DNA of 64,000 nucleotides from Brevundimonas sp. Root608. Lineage in GTDB: Bacteria; Pseudomonadota; Alphaproteobacteria; Caulobacterales; Caulobacteraceae. Made by a program: the position numbers and the translations under genes. The stretch spans positions 35,125 through 99,124 of the forward strand of contig NZ_LMGT01000010.1 of the NCBI RefSeq assembly GCF_001427825.1. The letters are read 5' to 3'. Shown piece after piece: positions 25,732 through 38,980 of this stretch. Positions within the stretch are counted from its first letter, which is position 1, and each line of letters opens with the position of its first letter. Under the pieces are notes generated by a model. It was not told where the DNA came from and made no database searches. It saw nothing but the letters and a program-made list of their open reading frames with translations.

Positions 25732-26364
25732 TCAGGGCAGGCGGGCGACAACATGCAGCCAGTGGGCTGCCTGTCCGGCGTCGATAAGTTCGAACACCGG
25801 GATGGCCGCCAGGAACATCAGCCCGTCGCGAATCGTCGTCACGAACAGGGCCGGACGGATGGTCAGCTGCTCCTCGTCCCGCCACAGCGAGAAACGGGGC
25901 CAGAAGCGCGGGGTGCGGGCCGTGTAGGCGGTGTAGACGGCCCCGAACTCCCGCTCCAGGAAGGCCTCTTCGCGCCGCACCGTCAGATAGAACACGGCCA
26001 TCGCCGCCAGAACGAAGCCCAGGCCGATGGTGACGCTGCCGCTCTGGGCCCCGATTCCGAAGGCGCCGATGTAGCTGAAGACATAGAGCGGGTTGCGCGA
26101 GATCGAATAGGGACCGCGGTCGACGATCTCGGATTTCTTGCGCCCGCCGATGTAGAGCGAACACCAGGCCCGGCCCACGATCGCCAGGATGATGGCCGCG
26201 AATCCCGCGGCCTCGACATGCTCGTGCCATTCGCCGTCGACGCCGCCGATCGACTGGGTGACCAGCGCGAGGCCGACGAGGCTCAAAAGGGCCGTGAGCA
26301 CGGCGGCCTTGCGGATTTTCTGGACCATGGAGAGGTCGAGGGTCGGCCGATGTGCTGCGGTCAT
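25732..26364 (-). CDS. Isoprenylcysteine/phospholipid methyltransferase-family membrane protein
   Basis: A 210-residue membrane protein with about five hydrophobic segments and the ICMT/PEMT-type SAM-binding motif: VDRGPYSISRNPLYVFSY (the RHP/RNPxY loop) and later VRREEAFLEREFGAVYTAYTARTPRF (the EE and Y-x-x-Y motif). Bacterial members methylate small molecules, lipids or prenyl-like groups; the substrate cannot be read here. I chose the ATG at 26364 because the longer in-frame extension is basic shadow sequence. It precedes the lipoprotein gene on the same strand. Confidence 0.85.
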   Translation of the reverse strand: MTAAHRPTLDLSMVQKIRKAAVLTALLSLVGLALVTQSIGGVDGEWHEHVEAAGFAAIILAIVGRAWCSLYIGGRKKSEIVDRGPYSISRNPLYVFSYIGAFGIGAQSGSVTIGLGFVLAAMAVFYLTVRREEAFLEREFGAVYTAYTARTPRFWPRFSLWRDEEQLTIRPALFVTTIRDGLMFLAAIPVFELIDAGQAAHWLHVVARLP

Positions 26365-26446
26365 GAGGTCGTCTCCGGTCGCCGGACCAAACGACCTCGG
26401 CGCGGTCATTTCAAGCCCGATCTTTGCGACCGAAACGCGCTCGCGA

Positions 26447-29897
<3,451 letters not shown>

Positions 29898-29981
29898 CGG
29901 ACGGGCTACGGGAATGCAACAAAAACGTGTTCCGGCGCGACGGCCGGATCGATAGTCAACCCAAAGGCGTTCACCGGAGTC

Positions 29982-31205
29982 ATGGCAAACGCTCCTCTCG
30001 ACCCTGCTCCGGACGTCCGTCCGCCGGTCGAGCGCTTTTCGAGCGAGGACCTCGGGTCCCTGCTCGAACGCTTCCATGCGTCGGGCATGCTCGACGAGGG
30101 CCGGATCAATCTGATCGGGTTGGACGCGATCGCCGACCGCCTCGGCGACCGTTGGGAGGGTCGGCGCGAGCAGATCTATCAGCACGTCGAACGGTCCCTG
30201 GCCAAGCACCTCGAAAGCGGAGGCTTCTTCCAGCGCGTCTCGCCGACCGACTATCTCGTGGTCCAGCCGGAGCTGGGCAAGTTCGGCGGCCAGGCCTCGT
30301 GCATGCTCTATCTGCGCGACCTGCTGGCGCATTTTCTGGGCGGCGCCGCCCCCGAGGCTCTGGACGTGCTGGAGGTGACCAGCCTCAGCGGCGGCCGGAT
30401 TTTCGCGGTCGAGATCGACGCCGCCTACGCCCTCGAGGCGGCCCGCACCGAACCCCGTGTCGCCCCGCTCGAGCCCGCGGCCCCGCCGGACGCCTGGAAC
30501 CCCTTTGTCGCCGCGGACGGGCGGACCCTGCGGGTCTCGTGCACGCTGGAACCCGTCTTCGAACTGAAGGGCGTCACCCAGATCGGCTTCCGCATCGCGC
30601 GGCGCGTCCTGTCCGTTCCCGACGGGGCAGAACTGGGCGTCCAGGAGCTTCGAAACCTGACCACGGCCGATGTCGAACGGGTCGATCTCGCCACCATCGC
30701 CCGGGGCGTCAGCCGCCTGCGCTCGGAGCAAGGCAACGCCAAACAACCCACCCTCTTTCTGCCCGTCTCCTACACGACCCTGGCCAGCCAGCGCGGGCGG
30801 GCCCCCCTGATCGCCCGCTTCCAGGAAGCCACAGCGGGCGTCGAGAAGGGCCTCGTCTGCGAAATCTGCGACATCGAGGGCGTGCCGGGAAGCGCCCTCG
30901 CCGCCGCCGCGGTGCTGATCAAGCCGTTCTGCCTGATCGTTGTCGGCAAGCTGCGCGCCGCCCCGGGGCGCACGCCGGAAGATCTGCGCGGCGTGCGCCT
31001 CCAGGGGGTCGCCTTCGAGAGCGGCGCCCACCCGCTGGACCAGCAGGAATTCCTGACCTGGGCCGGCCGGGCCGTGGCCAATGCCAAAAGCGTCACGCGG
31101 TCGGTGATCATCCACGGCCTGGCGGGACCCGAATATCTGGCGTTGGCCGGTCTGGCGGGCGCGTCCCACGCCAGTCTCGGCGCGGGTCGCGCCGGGACCG
31201 GGTGA
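29982..31205 (+). CDS. Unknown protein, possibly with a degenerate EAL-like C-terminal domain
   Basis: A 407-residue soluble protein. The N-terminal part (about 20-150) is helical, with IGLDAIADRLGDRWEGRREQ and SLSGGRIFAVEID, and may be a degenerate signalling domain. The C-terminal half (about 240-390) alternates strands and helices in a barrel-like pattern: TLFLPVSYTTLASQRGRAPL, GLVCEICDIEGVP, KPFCLIVVGKL and LRGVRLQGVAFESG. This spacing resembles an EAL phosphodiesterase barrel lacking its catalytic EAL and DDFG motifs. That is inference from pattern, not a firm match. It follows ligA by 84 bp. Confidence 0.6.
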   Translation: MANAPLDPAPDVRPPVERFSSEDLGSLLERFHASGMLDEGRINLIGLDAIADRLGDRWEGRREQIYQHVERSLAKHLESGGFFQRVSPTDYLVVQPELGKFGGQASCMLYLRDLLAHFLGGAAPEALDVLEVTSLSGGRIFAVEIDAAYALEAARTEPRVAPLEPAAPPDAWNPFVAADGRTLRVSCTLEPVFELKGVTQIGFRIARRVLSVPDGAELGVQELRNLTTADVERVDLATIARGVSRLRSEQGNAKQPTLFLPVSYTTLASQRGRAPLIARFQEATAGVEKGLVCEICDIEGVPGSALAAAAVLIKPFCLIVVGKLRAAPGRTPEDLRGVRLQGVAFESGAHPLDQQEFLTWAGRAVANAKSVTRSVIIHGLAGPEYLALAGLAGASHASLGAGRAGTG

Positions 31206-31212
31206 GCCTCGA

Positions 31213-32202
<990 letters not shown>

Positions 32203-32260
32203 GGGGCGCTCCTTCGATGTGCAGCGCCTCAGGTCGGCGCCCCGCCGTCGTTTCGCAAGG

Positions 32261-34072
32261 TCAGAGCGGCGCGGCCTGCGCCTTCAGCCAGTCCAGCGCC
32301 GCCCCGTCGAGCAACGGCCCGACCTTCGTCAGCACCTCCGCGTGATAGGCGTCGACATAGGCGCGCTCGTCCGGCGTCAGCAGGGCGACGTCGATCAGCT
32401 TGCGGTCCAGCGGCGCGAGGGTGAGCTGTTCGAACCCGTGCATCGGCCGTTCGCCGCCGGCGATCGGTTCCGGCGGCGTGACCACCTGCAGCGTCTCGAT
32501 GCGGATGCCCCAGTGACCCTCGCGGTAATAGCCGGGCTCGTTGGACAGGATCATGCCGGTCAGCAGCGGCTGGGTGTTGACCGCCTTGGCGATCCGCTGC
32601 GGCCCCTCGTGGACGCCCAGATACGAGCCGACCCCGTGGCCGGTGCCGTGGTCGTAGTCAAAGCCCTGCATCCACATCGGAAGGCGCGCCAGGGCGTCCA
32701 GCTGGTGCCCCGTCGTCCCGGCGGGGAAGCGCACCACGGCCATGGCGATATGGCCCTTGAGCACCAGGGTGAACATCCGCCGCTGGTCGTCGGTCGGCTC
32801 GCCCACGGCCACCGTGCGCGTCACGTCCGTGGTGCCGTCCAGATACTGGCCGCCGCCGTCCACCAGCAGCAGACTGCCCTTCTCCATCCGGCGCAGGGTG
32901 CGGGTCACGGGCTTGTAGTGCGGCAGGGCGCCGTTGGGCCCGGCCCCGGCGATGGTGTCGAACGACAGGTCCTTCAGGGCGCCCGTCGCCTCGCGGAATC
33001 CCTCCAGCGCCTCGGCCACCTGGCGCTCGTCGGGCAGGGTCTCCTGCCCCACCGTATCGATCCAGTGCAGGAAGCGGGTCAGGGCCGCGCCGTCGCGGAT
33101 ATGGGCCTGGCGCGTCCCCTCGATCTCCACCGGATTCTTGGTCGCGCGCGGCAGGGTGCAGGGGTCCATGCCGCGCACCACGGTGGCGCCCGCCGCCGCC
33201 AGCCGGTCGAAATACCAGGCCGGCGACTGGCCCGGATCGACCAGCACCTTGCGGCCCGACAAGGCGTCCAGCGCACCCTCCAGCGCCTCGGGCGCCTCCA
33301 GCATGACCGCGTCGCCCAGCCAGCCGGGCAGTTCATTGGTCACCTTGCGCGGATCGAGAAACAGCGACGCCGTCCCGTCAGCCCTCACCACCGCCTGTCC
33401 CAGCGGCAGGGGCGTGCGGATCACGTCGCCGCCGCGGATGTTGAACAGCCAGGCCAGAGACGCCGGCGCCGTCAGCACGGCGGCGTCGGCTCCGGCCTTC
33501 GCCACCGCCTCGCCGATGCGGGCGCGCTTGGAGGCGCTGCTCTCGCCGGAATAGCGATCCTCGTGCGGCACGACGGGCGCGCTCGGCTGGCCCGGACGCT
33601 CGTCGGCCCAGGCCAGATCCAGCGGATTGGGGTCGACGGGTTTCAGTTCGGCCCCGGCCTTCGCCGCCGCCCGCTTCAGCCGCGCCAGCGCGTCCGGACT
33701 GTGCAGCCGCGGATCGTAGCCGATCACAGAGCCCTTCGGCGCGCGTTCGAGGTAGCTGGCCACGCCGCCGCCATCGAGATCGAGGATTTCGAACTGGGCC
33801 GCATCCACCTGGGCCCGCACCTGAACCGTATAGCGCCCGTCGGCGAAGACGGCGGCCCGGTCCTTCATGACCACGCCCGCGCCGGCCGAGCCGGTGAAGC
33901 CGGTCAGCCAGGCCAGGCGGTCGTTGGCGGCCGGCAGATATTCGTTCTGGTGCTCGTCCTCATGCGGGACCAGCAGGCCGTCGAGGCCCTGTTCGGCCAT
34001 CTTGGCGCGGACGCGGGGAAGATGCTTCGCCCCGAAGGACGGATCGGTGGTTTCATCGAAGGACTGGCGCAT
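32261..34072 (-). CDS. pepP: Xaa-Pro aminopeptidase (M24B), long form
   Basis: A 603-residue cytoplasmic metalloaminopeptidase that cuts the first residue from Xaa-Pro peptides. The two creatinase-like N-terminal domains (about residues 15-310) precede the pita-bread catalytic domain. The metal ligands are in [19 protein letters not shown] (two aspartates), the histidine in [15 protein letters not shown], the glutamate in SNEPGYY and the glutamate in RIETLQVV. The 600-residue length matches the APP1/eukaryote-like long form common in alphaproteobacteria. The repeat element lies just upstream. Confidence 0.93.
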   Translation of the reverse strand: MRQSFDETTDPSFGAKHLPRVRAKMAEQGLDGLLVPHEDEHQNEYLPAANDRLAWLTGFTGSAGAGVVMKDRAAVFADGRYTVQVRAQVDAAQFEILDLDGGGVASYLERAPKGSVIGYDPRLHSPDALARLKRAAAKAGAELKPVDPNPLDLAWADERPGQPSAPVVPHEDRYSGESSASKRARIGEAVAKAGADAAVLTAPASLAWLFNIRGGDVIRTPLPLGQAVVRADGTASLFLDPRKVTNELPGWLGDAVMLEAPEALEGALDALSGRKVLVDPGQSPAWYFDRLAAAGATVVRGMDPCTLPRATKNPVEIEGTRQAHIRDGAALTRFLHWIDTVGQETLPDERQVAEALEGFREATGALKDLSFDTIAGAGPNGALPHYKPVTRTLRRMEKGSLLLVDGGGQYLDGTTDVTRTVAVGEPTDDQRRMFTLVLKGHIAMAVVRFPAGTTGHQLDALARLPMWMQGFDYDHGTGHGVGSYLGVHEGPQRIAKAVNTQPLLTGMILSNEPGYYREGHWGIRIETLQVVTPPEPIAGGERPMHGFEQLTLAPLDRKLIDVALLTPDERAYVDAYHAEVLTKVGPLLDGAALDWLKAQAAPL

Positions 34073-34087
34073 GGGATGCGCATAGCA

Positions 34088-34230
34088 TTCTCCCTCCCCT
34101 TCTGGGGAGGGTGGCGGTCGCTGAAAGCGACGGACGGGTGGGGAACGGCCGCACGGTCGTGCGCTGTTGTGACGTACCCCACCCTGTCGGCGCTACGCTC
34201 CGACGTCCCTCCCCACAAGGGGAGGGAGAA
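34088..34230. repeat. Nested inverted-repeat intergenic element, copy 2
   Basis: About 143 bp with 24-nt outer arms at 34088-34111 and 34207-34230 that are reverse complements with one mismatch. The right half (CCCACCCTGTCG...CGAC.TCCCTCCCCA) matches the right half of the element at 8217-8361, and both share the inner GGTGGGG/CCCCACC pair. It lies between pepP and the next gene on the minus strand. Confidence 0.8.
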
Positions 34231-34238
34231 GCGGAAGG

Positions 34239-34739
34239 CTAGTTCTGCGGCGCGGTCGGCGTGACCACGGCGACGCCGCCGTTGGCCGGCGCCGGAGCCG
34301 GAACCTGACGCTCGATGATCACCGGCGAGGACGAGCGCGCCTCGGCGGCGCGGGCTTCACTGGCGGCGCGGATGGCTTCGGCCTGCGAGCGGGCGGCGTC
34401 GGCGCGGGCGATGTCGACGCTGGCCTGGGCGCCGGCGACCTGGCCCTGGATCAGGGCCGAGTCGGCCTGGGCCTGGGCGGCGGCGGCATCGGCCTGGGCC
34501 TGCAGCAGGGCCTCGTCGGTCTGCGGCTGCGCGCCCCGCGAGAACAGAATCCACAGCACGGCGAGGATGACGAGGCCGCCGAGGATGCCGGCGATCCACC
34601 AGCCGGTGTTGTTGGACTCACGGACCACCGTGGTCTCGACGGTTTCGGTGTGCAGCGGGGCGGCCGTGGTCACCGTCTCGGTGTAGACCGTTTCGACGGG
34701 CGGTACGCGGTTCGGATCGTTCGGGTCGTAGTGAGTCAC
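34239..34739 (-). CDS. Membrane-anchored Ala/Gln-rich coiled-coil protein
   Basis: A 166-residue protein I do not recognise. The N-terminus (to about residue 45) is threonine/valine-rich and polar, one membrane helix follows (about 46-67, GWWIAGILGGLVILAVLWIL), and then an alanine/glutamine/arginine-rich coiled coil (about 75-135) and a Pro/Ala tail. The GTG start at 34739 has a GGAGGA ribosome-binding site seven bases upstream. Orientation in the membrane is unclear, though the basic flank after the helix would favour the tail inside. There are no conserved catalytic features. Confidence 0.75.
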   Translation of the reverse strand: MTHYDPNDPNRVPPVETVYTETVTTAAPLHTETVETTVVRESNNTGWWIAGILGGLVILAVLWILFSRGAQPQTDEALLQAQADAAAAQAQADSALIQGQVAGAQASVDIARADAARSQAEAIRAASEARAAEARSSSPVIIERQVPAPAPANGGVAVVTPTAPQN

Positions 34740-34793
34740 GGGCAGTCCTCCAATGAACTGCCGGAACGGCTGCGCTTCGCCTCCGTTCCGCCG

Positions 34794-35663
34794 TTAACCC
34801 ACTCGTCTCAGAACCAGGGCGCTCCAGGCGTCGCGATGGATGCGTCGTTCGAGGATGAAACCACGCGACAGATAGGCCGCCGACACCCGCCGCTCCTGCG
34901 TCCGCAGCAGGCCCGACAGGATGGCCACCCCGCCGAGGCTCAGCGCCTCCTTGATCTCCTGCGACAGCGAAACCAGCGGCGGGGCCAGGATGTTTGCGAA
35001 GACCAGGTCATAGGGCCCCTGCCCGCGCACCTTGCGGTCGTTCAGGCCGAAGGCGTGGACGAAGCGGGCGTTGGCCTGATTCAATTTCGCATTCTCATTG
35101 GCGATGCGCACCGAGGGCTGGTCGATGTCGGTGCCGACCGCGACCTTCGACCCGGTCTTCGCCGCCGCGATGGCCAGCACGCCCGTGCCGCAGCCGACGT
35201 CCAGCACCCGGTCGAACCGCTCCTTCTTCAGCAGTTCGTCGAAGGCCATCAGACAGCCGACCGTGGTGCCATGATGCCCGGTGCCGAAGGCGGCGCCGGC
35301 GTCGATCTTCAGGTTCACCGTGTTCTTCGGAACGATGCCCTGATCGTGGGCGCCGTAGACGAAGAAACGTCCGGCCCGCACCGGCGGCAGGCCCGACAGC
35401 GACATGGCCAGCCAGTCGGCGTCGGCCAGTTTCTCGACCACGACGGTCAGGCCGTCCTGCGCCTTCAGCCGCGCCTCGATGCCCCGCGCGTCGTCGGCGT
35501 CATTGGGAAAGGCGTCGATGCGCCAGATGCCCTTGTCCTCGTCTTCCTCGAGAATCGAATAGGTCGCGCCTTCCAGCAGCGGATCGGAATCCAGCGATGC
35601 GGCGGCGGCTTCGGCGATCGCGCGGGGACCGCGTGCGATTATTTGAACTGCGGACTCGGACAT
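34794..35663 (-). CDS. prmA: Ribosomal protein L11 methyltransferase
   Basis: A 289-residue SAM-dependent enzyme that trimethylates ribosomal protein L11. The SAM-binding Rossmann domain is clear: [50 protein letters not shown] and the catalytic-site loop [16 protein letters not shown] (the NILA motif typical of PrmA), ending in LSGLLRTQE. The N-terminal substrate domain is about 100 residues. It is divergent from the histone-like gene. Confidence 0.94.
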   Translation of the reverse strand: MSESAVQIIARGPRAIAEAAAASLDSDPLLEGATYSILEEDEDKGIWRIDAFPNDADDARGIEARLKAQDGLTVVVEKLADADWLAMSLSGLPPVRAGRFFVYGAHDQGIVPKNTVNLKIDAGAAFGTGHHGTTVGCLMAFDELLKKERFDRVLDVGCGTGVLAIAAAKTGSKVAVGTDIDQPSVRIANENAKLNQANARFVHAFGLNDRKVRGQGPYDLVFANILAPPLVSLSQEIKEALSLGGVAILSGLLRTQERRVSAAYLSRGFILERRIHRDAWSALVLRRVG

Positions 35664-35757
35664 TTCTCAAACACCGCTATCATATCGACTCGAGGCGCGC
35701 GCTGGCGTGCGCTCCGCCGCCAGCATCAACCAACTGAACCGAGGGGTCGGGGAATTC

Positions 35758-36273
35758 ATGGCTAAAGCACCATCCAAGTCGAGCACGGCCGCCAAACCGA
35801 AGGCAGCTGCTGCCGCTTCCAAGCCGAAACCGGCGACAAAGTCGAGCGCCGCGCCGAAAGCCGCCGCGAAACCCGCCGCCAAGGCCGCCGTCAAACCGGC
35901 CGTGAAGAAGACCGCGCCGAAAGCCGCCGCCAAACCGGCGACCAAAACCGTCGCTCCGGCCAAGGCCGCCGCGCCCAAACCCGCTGCCGTGAAGAAGCCT
36001 GCCGCCGCGAAGAAGCCTGCGGTGAAGAAGGCCGCCGCCCGGCCGGCCGTGAAGCCCGCGCCCAAGCCCGCCGCCAAATCGGCTGCTGCGCCGAAGCCCG
36101 TCGCCGCGAAACCGGCGGTCGCCCCGGCTGCGGCTCCGAAACCCGCTGCTGCTGCGCCTGCTCCGAAGCCTGCCGCCGCCGCTCCGGCCGCCGCTCCGAA
36201 GCCGGCCGCCAGGCCCCCCGAGAGCAAGGGCTTCCTGTCCGGCCTGCTCGACGCGATCTTCGGCAAGAAGTAG
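35758..36273 (+). CDS. Histone H1-like Lys/Ala/Pro-rich protein
   Basis: A 171-residue, extremely basic low-complexity protein made almost wholly of Ala, Lys and Pro in H1-tail-like repeats (KPAAK, KKPAVKK, AAPKPAA). It resembles bacterial H1-like proteins (HC1/HC2, AlgP, BpH1) that bind and compact DNA without sequence specificity. Unusually, it ends in a short non-repetitive amphipathic stretch, ESKGFLSGLLDAIFGKK (about residues 155-171), suggesting membrane or protein contact. The start is the ATG at 35758. A strong terminator follows. DNA binding is inferred from composition. Confidence 0.8.
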   Translation: MAKAPSKSSTAAKPKAAAAASKPKPATKSSAAPKAAAKPAAKAAVKPAVKKTAPKAAAKPATKTVAPAKAAAPKPAAVKKPAAAKKPAVKKAAARPAVKPAPKPAAKSAAAPKPVAAKPAVAPAAAPKPAAAAPAPKPAAAAPAAAPKPAARPPESKGFLSGLLDAIFGKK

Positions 36274-36294
36274 CCGCCGTCGCCTGAACGACGA

Positions 36295-36326
36295 AGCGCC
36301 GGTGGAGCGATCCACCGGCGCTTTTT
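36295..36326 (+). terminator. Rho-independent terminator after H1-like gene
   Basis: AGCGCCGGTGGA and TCCACCGGCGCT form a perfect 12-bp stem around GCGA, followed by TTTT, 21 bp after the stop codon. Confidence 0.92.
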
Positions 36327-36351
36327 CGTGCGCGTCGCGCGTCGGAAAAAC

Positions 36352-36564
36352 TCAGTCCTGCGGCAGGTCTTCCGCCAGGATCGCCATCTCGAACATGAAG
36401 CTGCCGGCCTCGTCCTCGTCCTCGAAGACGACGCCGATGAACTCGTCGCCGACATAGACCTCGCAGGAGTCATTGGGCTTGCCGCGGGGCTTCAGGATGA
36501 TCCCGCCCGTGTTGAAGGTGCGCTTCAGGTGCGTCTCGACGCGCTTCATGTCGGCGGTGTTCAT
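36352..36564 (-). CDS. DUF3126 family protein
   Basis: A 70-residue acidic protein conserved in alphaproteobacteria. The sequence runs KRVETHLKRTFNTGGIILKP, then DSCEVYVGDEFIGVVFEDED and FEMAILAEDL, a small alpha-beta fold. It lies 65 bp downstream of cysE, its usual neighbour, and is read in the same direction, so a link to cysteine synthesis is suggested by context only. No catalytic residues are apparent. Confidence 0.85.
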   Translation of the reverse strand: MNTADMKRVETHLKRTFNTGGIILKPRGKPNDSCEVYVGDEFIGVVFEDEDEAGSFMFEMAILAEDLPQD

Positions 36565-36629
36565 GGTCGGCCTCGGGGATCACTCTTGAAGCCGCGGACC
36601 CTAGAGAAACCCGCCCCGCAGGGAAACCC

Positions 36630-37475
36630 TCAGATGACGAAGTCGTAGACGATGTCGGCCAGGGTATGGTCCATGGTCCGCGCCGGCGTCGCCCCGGTGG
36701 GGCAGTTGACCAGCCGCGCCGGCACGCCCGCCACCGTGCATCCGGCCGGCACGTCCTTCAGCACCACCGAGCCCGAGGCGACCTTGGCGTAGTCGCCGAC
36801 GGTGATGTTGCCCAGCACCTTGGCGCCCGCTCCCAGCAGCACGCCCTTGCCGATTTTCGGATGGCGGTCGCCGCGCTCGGCGCCGGTGCCGCCCAGGGTC
36901 ACGGCGTGCAGCATCGACACCTCGTCGCCGACCACGGCCGTCTCGCCGATGACGATGCCGGTGCCGTGGTCGAGGAACAGGCCCGAGCCCATCCGCGCCG
37001 CCGGGTGGATGTCGACCTGGAACAGTTCGGAAATCCGGCTCTGGAAGTGGAAGGCCAGCGCCTCGCGGCCCTGCCCCCACAGCCAGTGCGCCACCCGGTG
37101 CGCCTGCAGCGCCTGGAAGCCCTTGAAGTAGAGGAACGGCTGCAACAGCGTCTTGATCGCCGGATCGCGCTCGGCCACCGCCTGCAGATCGGCTTCCGCC
37201 GAAGCCACGATCCCGGCGTCCGCCTCGAAGGCGTCGCGGCAGATTTCTCGCACCGACATGGGCCCCAGTTCGCTGTCGCCCAGCTTGCGCGCGATCTGGA
37301 AGCTCAAGGCCGAGGCGAGGTCGCTGTGCGACAGGATCACGGCGTTCAGCTGCGACGCCAGATGCGGCTCGGCGCGCACCGTTTCCTCGGCCGCGGCGCG
37401 CAGAAGCGCCCAGGGTTCGCTGCGTGCGGCCACGACTTCCAGCTTGGGCATCGGAGTCTCCATGGCGGACATCAT
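36630..37475 (-). CDS. cysE: Serine O-acetyltransferase
   Basis: First step of cysteine synthesis: acetylates L-serine with acetyl-CoA. The helical N-terminal domain (WALLRAAAEETVRAEP, SHSDLASALSFQIA) is followed by the left-handed beta-helix with DIHPAARMGSGLFLDHGTGI, GETAVVGDEVSMLHAVTLGG, KIGKGVLLGAGAKVLGNI and the GVPARLV acetyl-CoA end. The catalytic His-Asp pair sits in DIHPAA and LDHGTG. The start may be the ATG at 37475 or 37472, both overlapping the Nudix stop, or the ATG at 37463. The C-terminus lacks the usual terminal isoleucine context only in detail (ends DFVI), so feedback inhibition by cysteine is plausible. Confidence 0.93.
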   Translation of the reverse strand: MMSAMETPMPKLEVVAARSEPWALLRAAAEETVRAEPHLASQLNAVILSHSDLASALSFQIARKLGDSELGPMSVREICRDAFEADAGIVASAEADLQAVAERDPAIKTLLQPFLYFKGFQALQAHRVAHWLWGQGREALAFHFQSRISELFQVDIHPAARMGSGLFLDHGTGIVIGETAVVGDEVSMLHAVTLGGTGAERGDRHPKIGKGVLLGAGAKVLGNITVGDYAKVASGSVVLKDVPAGCTVAGVPARLVNCPTGATPARTMDHTLADIVYDFVI

Positions 37476-38122
37476 ACGCTCGCCAGCATGGCCTTCGCCA
37501 GTTCGGGCGGCAGTTCGCCTTCCCGCGCCATATGGTAGGCCCTGAGCGCCGTCGCCAGGGTGAACATGTCCCGGATCGCGCCTGTGCCGATCTCGCGCAA
37601 CAGGTCGCCGAACGGCACGCGGACGACGCGGATGATCTCGGTCGGATCGGGCGCGACCGGCACCGGCGTCAGCTGCCAGGCGATCCACGCCATGGCGCGT
37701 TCGTCGGTGACCGAATTGCTCATCTCGGCCTTGTAGGCGGGAATCCAGCGCGCCGCCTCCAGCCCGGCCTCCTCCATCAGTTCGCGCCGGGCCCCCTCGA
37801 TCGGGTCCTCGTCGAACGGGGCGCCGCCCTCCGGCATTTCCCACGACCAGTTCATCAGGGCGAAGCGCTGCTGCCCGACCAGGGTCACCGTGCCGTCGTC
37901 GTGCACCGGCAACACCCCGACCGACAGATTGCGCGGCCGCATGACGGCATAGTCCGCCTTCAGCCCGGTCGGCGCGGTCGCGTCGTGCTGCATCAATCGC
38001 AACCACGGGCTTTCGAACAGGGCCCTGGAGCCATGGTCGATCCACGGCGGCGGCCGGTCGCTTCCGTCGTCCCAGGCGGGCAGCGGGCGGTCGTCGTCGA
38101 AGGCGGTGCGGGAATCGGTCAT
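37472..38122 (-). CDS. Nudix hydrolase (ADP-sugar pyrophosphatase-like)
   Basis: A 216-residue Nudix enzyme that cleaves nucleoside-diphosphate derivatives. The Nudix box GGAPFDEDPIEGARRELMEEAG matches G-x5-E-x7-REU-x-EE-x-G exactly. Upstream, VGQQRFALMNWSWEMPEGG is typical of the NUDT/ADP-ribose pyrophosphatase branch; the substrate is not determinable. The ATG at 38122 opens the conserved protein. Its stop overlaps the cysE start region (ATGATG), so it is translationally coupled to cysE. It diverges from the nitroreductase gene. Confidence 0.88.
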   Translation of the reverse strand: MTDSRTAFDDDRPLPAWDDGSDRPPPWIDHGSRALFESPWLRLMQHDATAPTGLKADYAVMRPRNLSVGVLPVHDDGTVTLVGQQRFALMNWSWEMPEGGAPFDEDPIEGARRELMEEAGLEAARWIPAYKAEMSNSVTDERAMAWIAWQLTPVPVAPDPTEIIRVVRVPFGDLLREIGTGAIRDMFTLATALRAYHMAREGELPPELAKAMLASV

Positions 38123-38206
38123 GGCGTGCGTATGGCGAGGGTGCGCCGATCCCGCAACGGCGCCCGGCCGTTTGACGTCGCGCGCGGCCGACGCCATGTG
38201 ATCCGC

Positions 38207-38824
38207 ATGACCCGCCCTGACCTGCCGCGTTTCGCCCTCGGCGATCCCCTCCCCCCCGCCAAGGCCTCGGACGAGATGCGCCTCAGGTTGGCGACGCGGC
38301 GATCCGCCCCGGCCCAGGCCCTGACCGAGCCCGGCCCGTCCGCCGACGAAATCAGGGAAATCCTGACCCTCGGCGCCCGCACCCCGGATCACGGCAAGCT
38401 GTTTCCGTGGCGGTTCGTCGTCCTCGGCCGCCAGACCCGCGCGTCCCTCGCCGAGGCGCTCACGCCCCTGGCCGCCTTCCAGCCCCAGCCCGATCAGGCC
38501 CGCGCCGCCCTGGCCAAGCTGACCGCGGCGCCGGTCACCCTCATGGTCGTGTCCGCCCCGATCCCGAACGTCAAGGTTCCGGAGTGGGAACAGCAGATGT
38601 CGGCCGGCGCCGTCTGCATGAACCTGGAACACGCCGCCAACGCTCTCGGCTACGCCGCGAGCTGGATCACCGACTGGTACAGCTACGATCCCCAGGCCCT
38701 GGACGTCCTCGACGTCGGCGGCGGCGAAAGGGTGGCGGGCTTCATTCACATGGGGACGCTGGCGCAGGCGCCGCTGGAGCGGCCGCGGCCCGATCTGGCC
38801 GACAAGGCGATCTGGCGGCCCTGA
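38207..38824 (+). CDS. Nitroreductase family protein (YdjA-like)
   Basis: A 205-residue FMN-dependent oxidoreductase. FMN-binding residues are in LATRRSAPAQ, LTLGARTPDHGKLFPWRFVVL and GAVCMNLEHAANALGYAASW; the C-terminal ERVAGFIHMGTL completes the fold. These features fit the single-domain YdjA group, which dimerises and reduces nitro compounds or quinones with NAD(P)H. The start is the ATG at 38207. The small membrane ORF at 38834 is convergent, 9 bp away. Confidence 0.9.
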   Translation: MTRPDLPRFALGDPLPPAKASDEMRLRLATRRSAPAQALTEPGPSADEIREILTLGARTPDHGKLFPWRFVVLGRQTRASLAEALTPLAAFQPQPDQARAALAKLTAAPVTLMVVSAPIPNVKVPEWEQQMSAGAVCMNLEHAANALGYAASWITDWYSYDPQALDVLDVGGGERVAGFIHMGTLAQAPLERPRPDLADKAIWRP

Positions 38825-38833
38825 GCGGCGGGT

Positions 38834-38944
38834 TCAGCCCGGCAGGGTCGTGGTCAGCAGGATCGTGGCCAGGCCGAGCAGCGCCGTCGTCGCGACCAGG
38901 GCGCCGATCAGCAGGCATTCAATGGCGTCCGGGCGTCGGCTCAT
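38834..38944 (-). CDS. Small single-pass membrane protein (36 residues)
   Basis: A short reading frame I translated from an ATG at 38944 to a TGA at 38834. It begins MSRRPDAIECLLIGALV and continues as one hydrophobic helix rich in Leu, Ala and Thr, ending TTTLPG. A GGAG ribosome-binding site stands seven bases before the ATG, and the positive-inside pattern (two arginines before the helix) suits an inserted membrane peptide. It fills the gap between the nitroreductase stop and hutI. Expression is unproven and no family is recognised. Confidence 0.6.
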   Translation of the reverse strand: MSRRPDAIECLLIGALVATTALLGLATILLTTTLPG

Positions 38945-38980
38945 GTCGCTCTCCTGCCCGGAGGATAGAGGGATTCGGCG

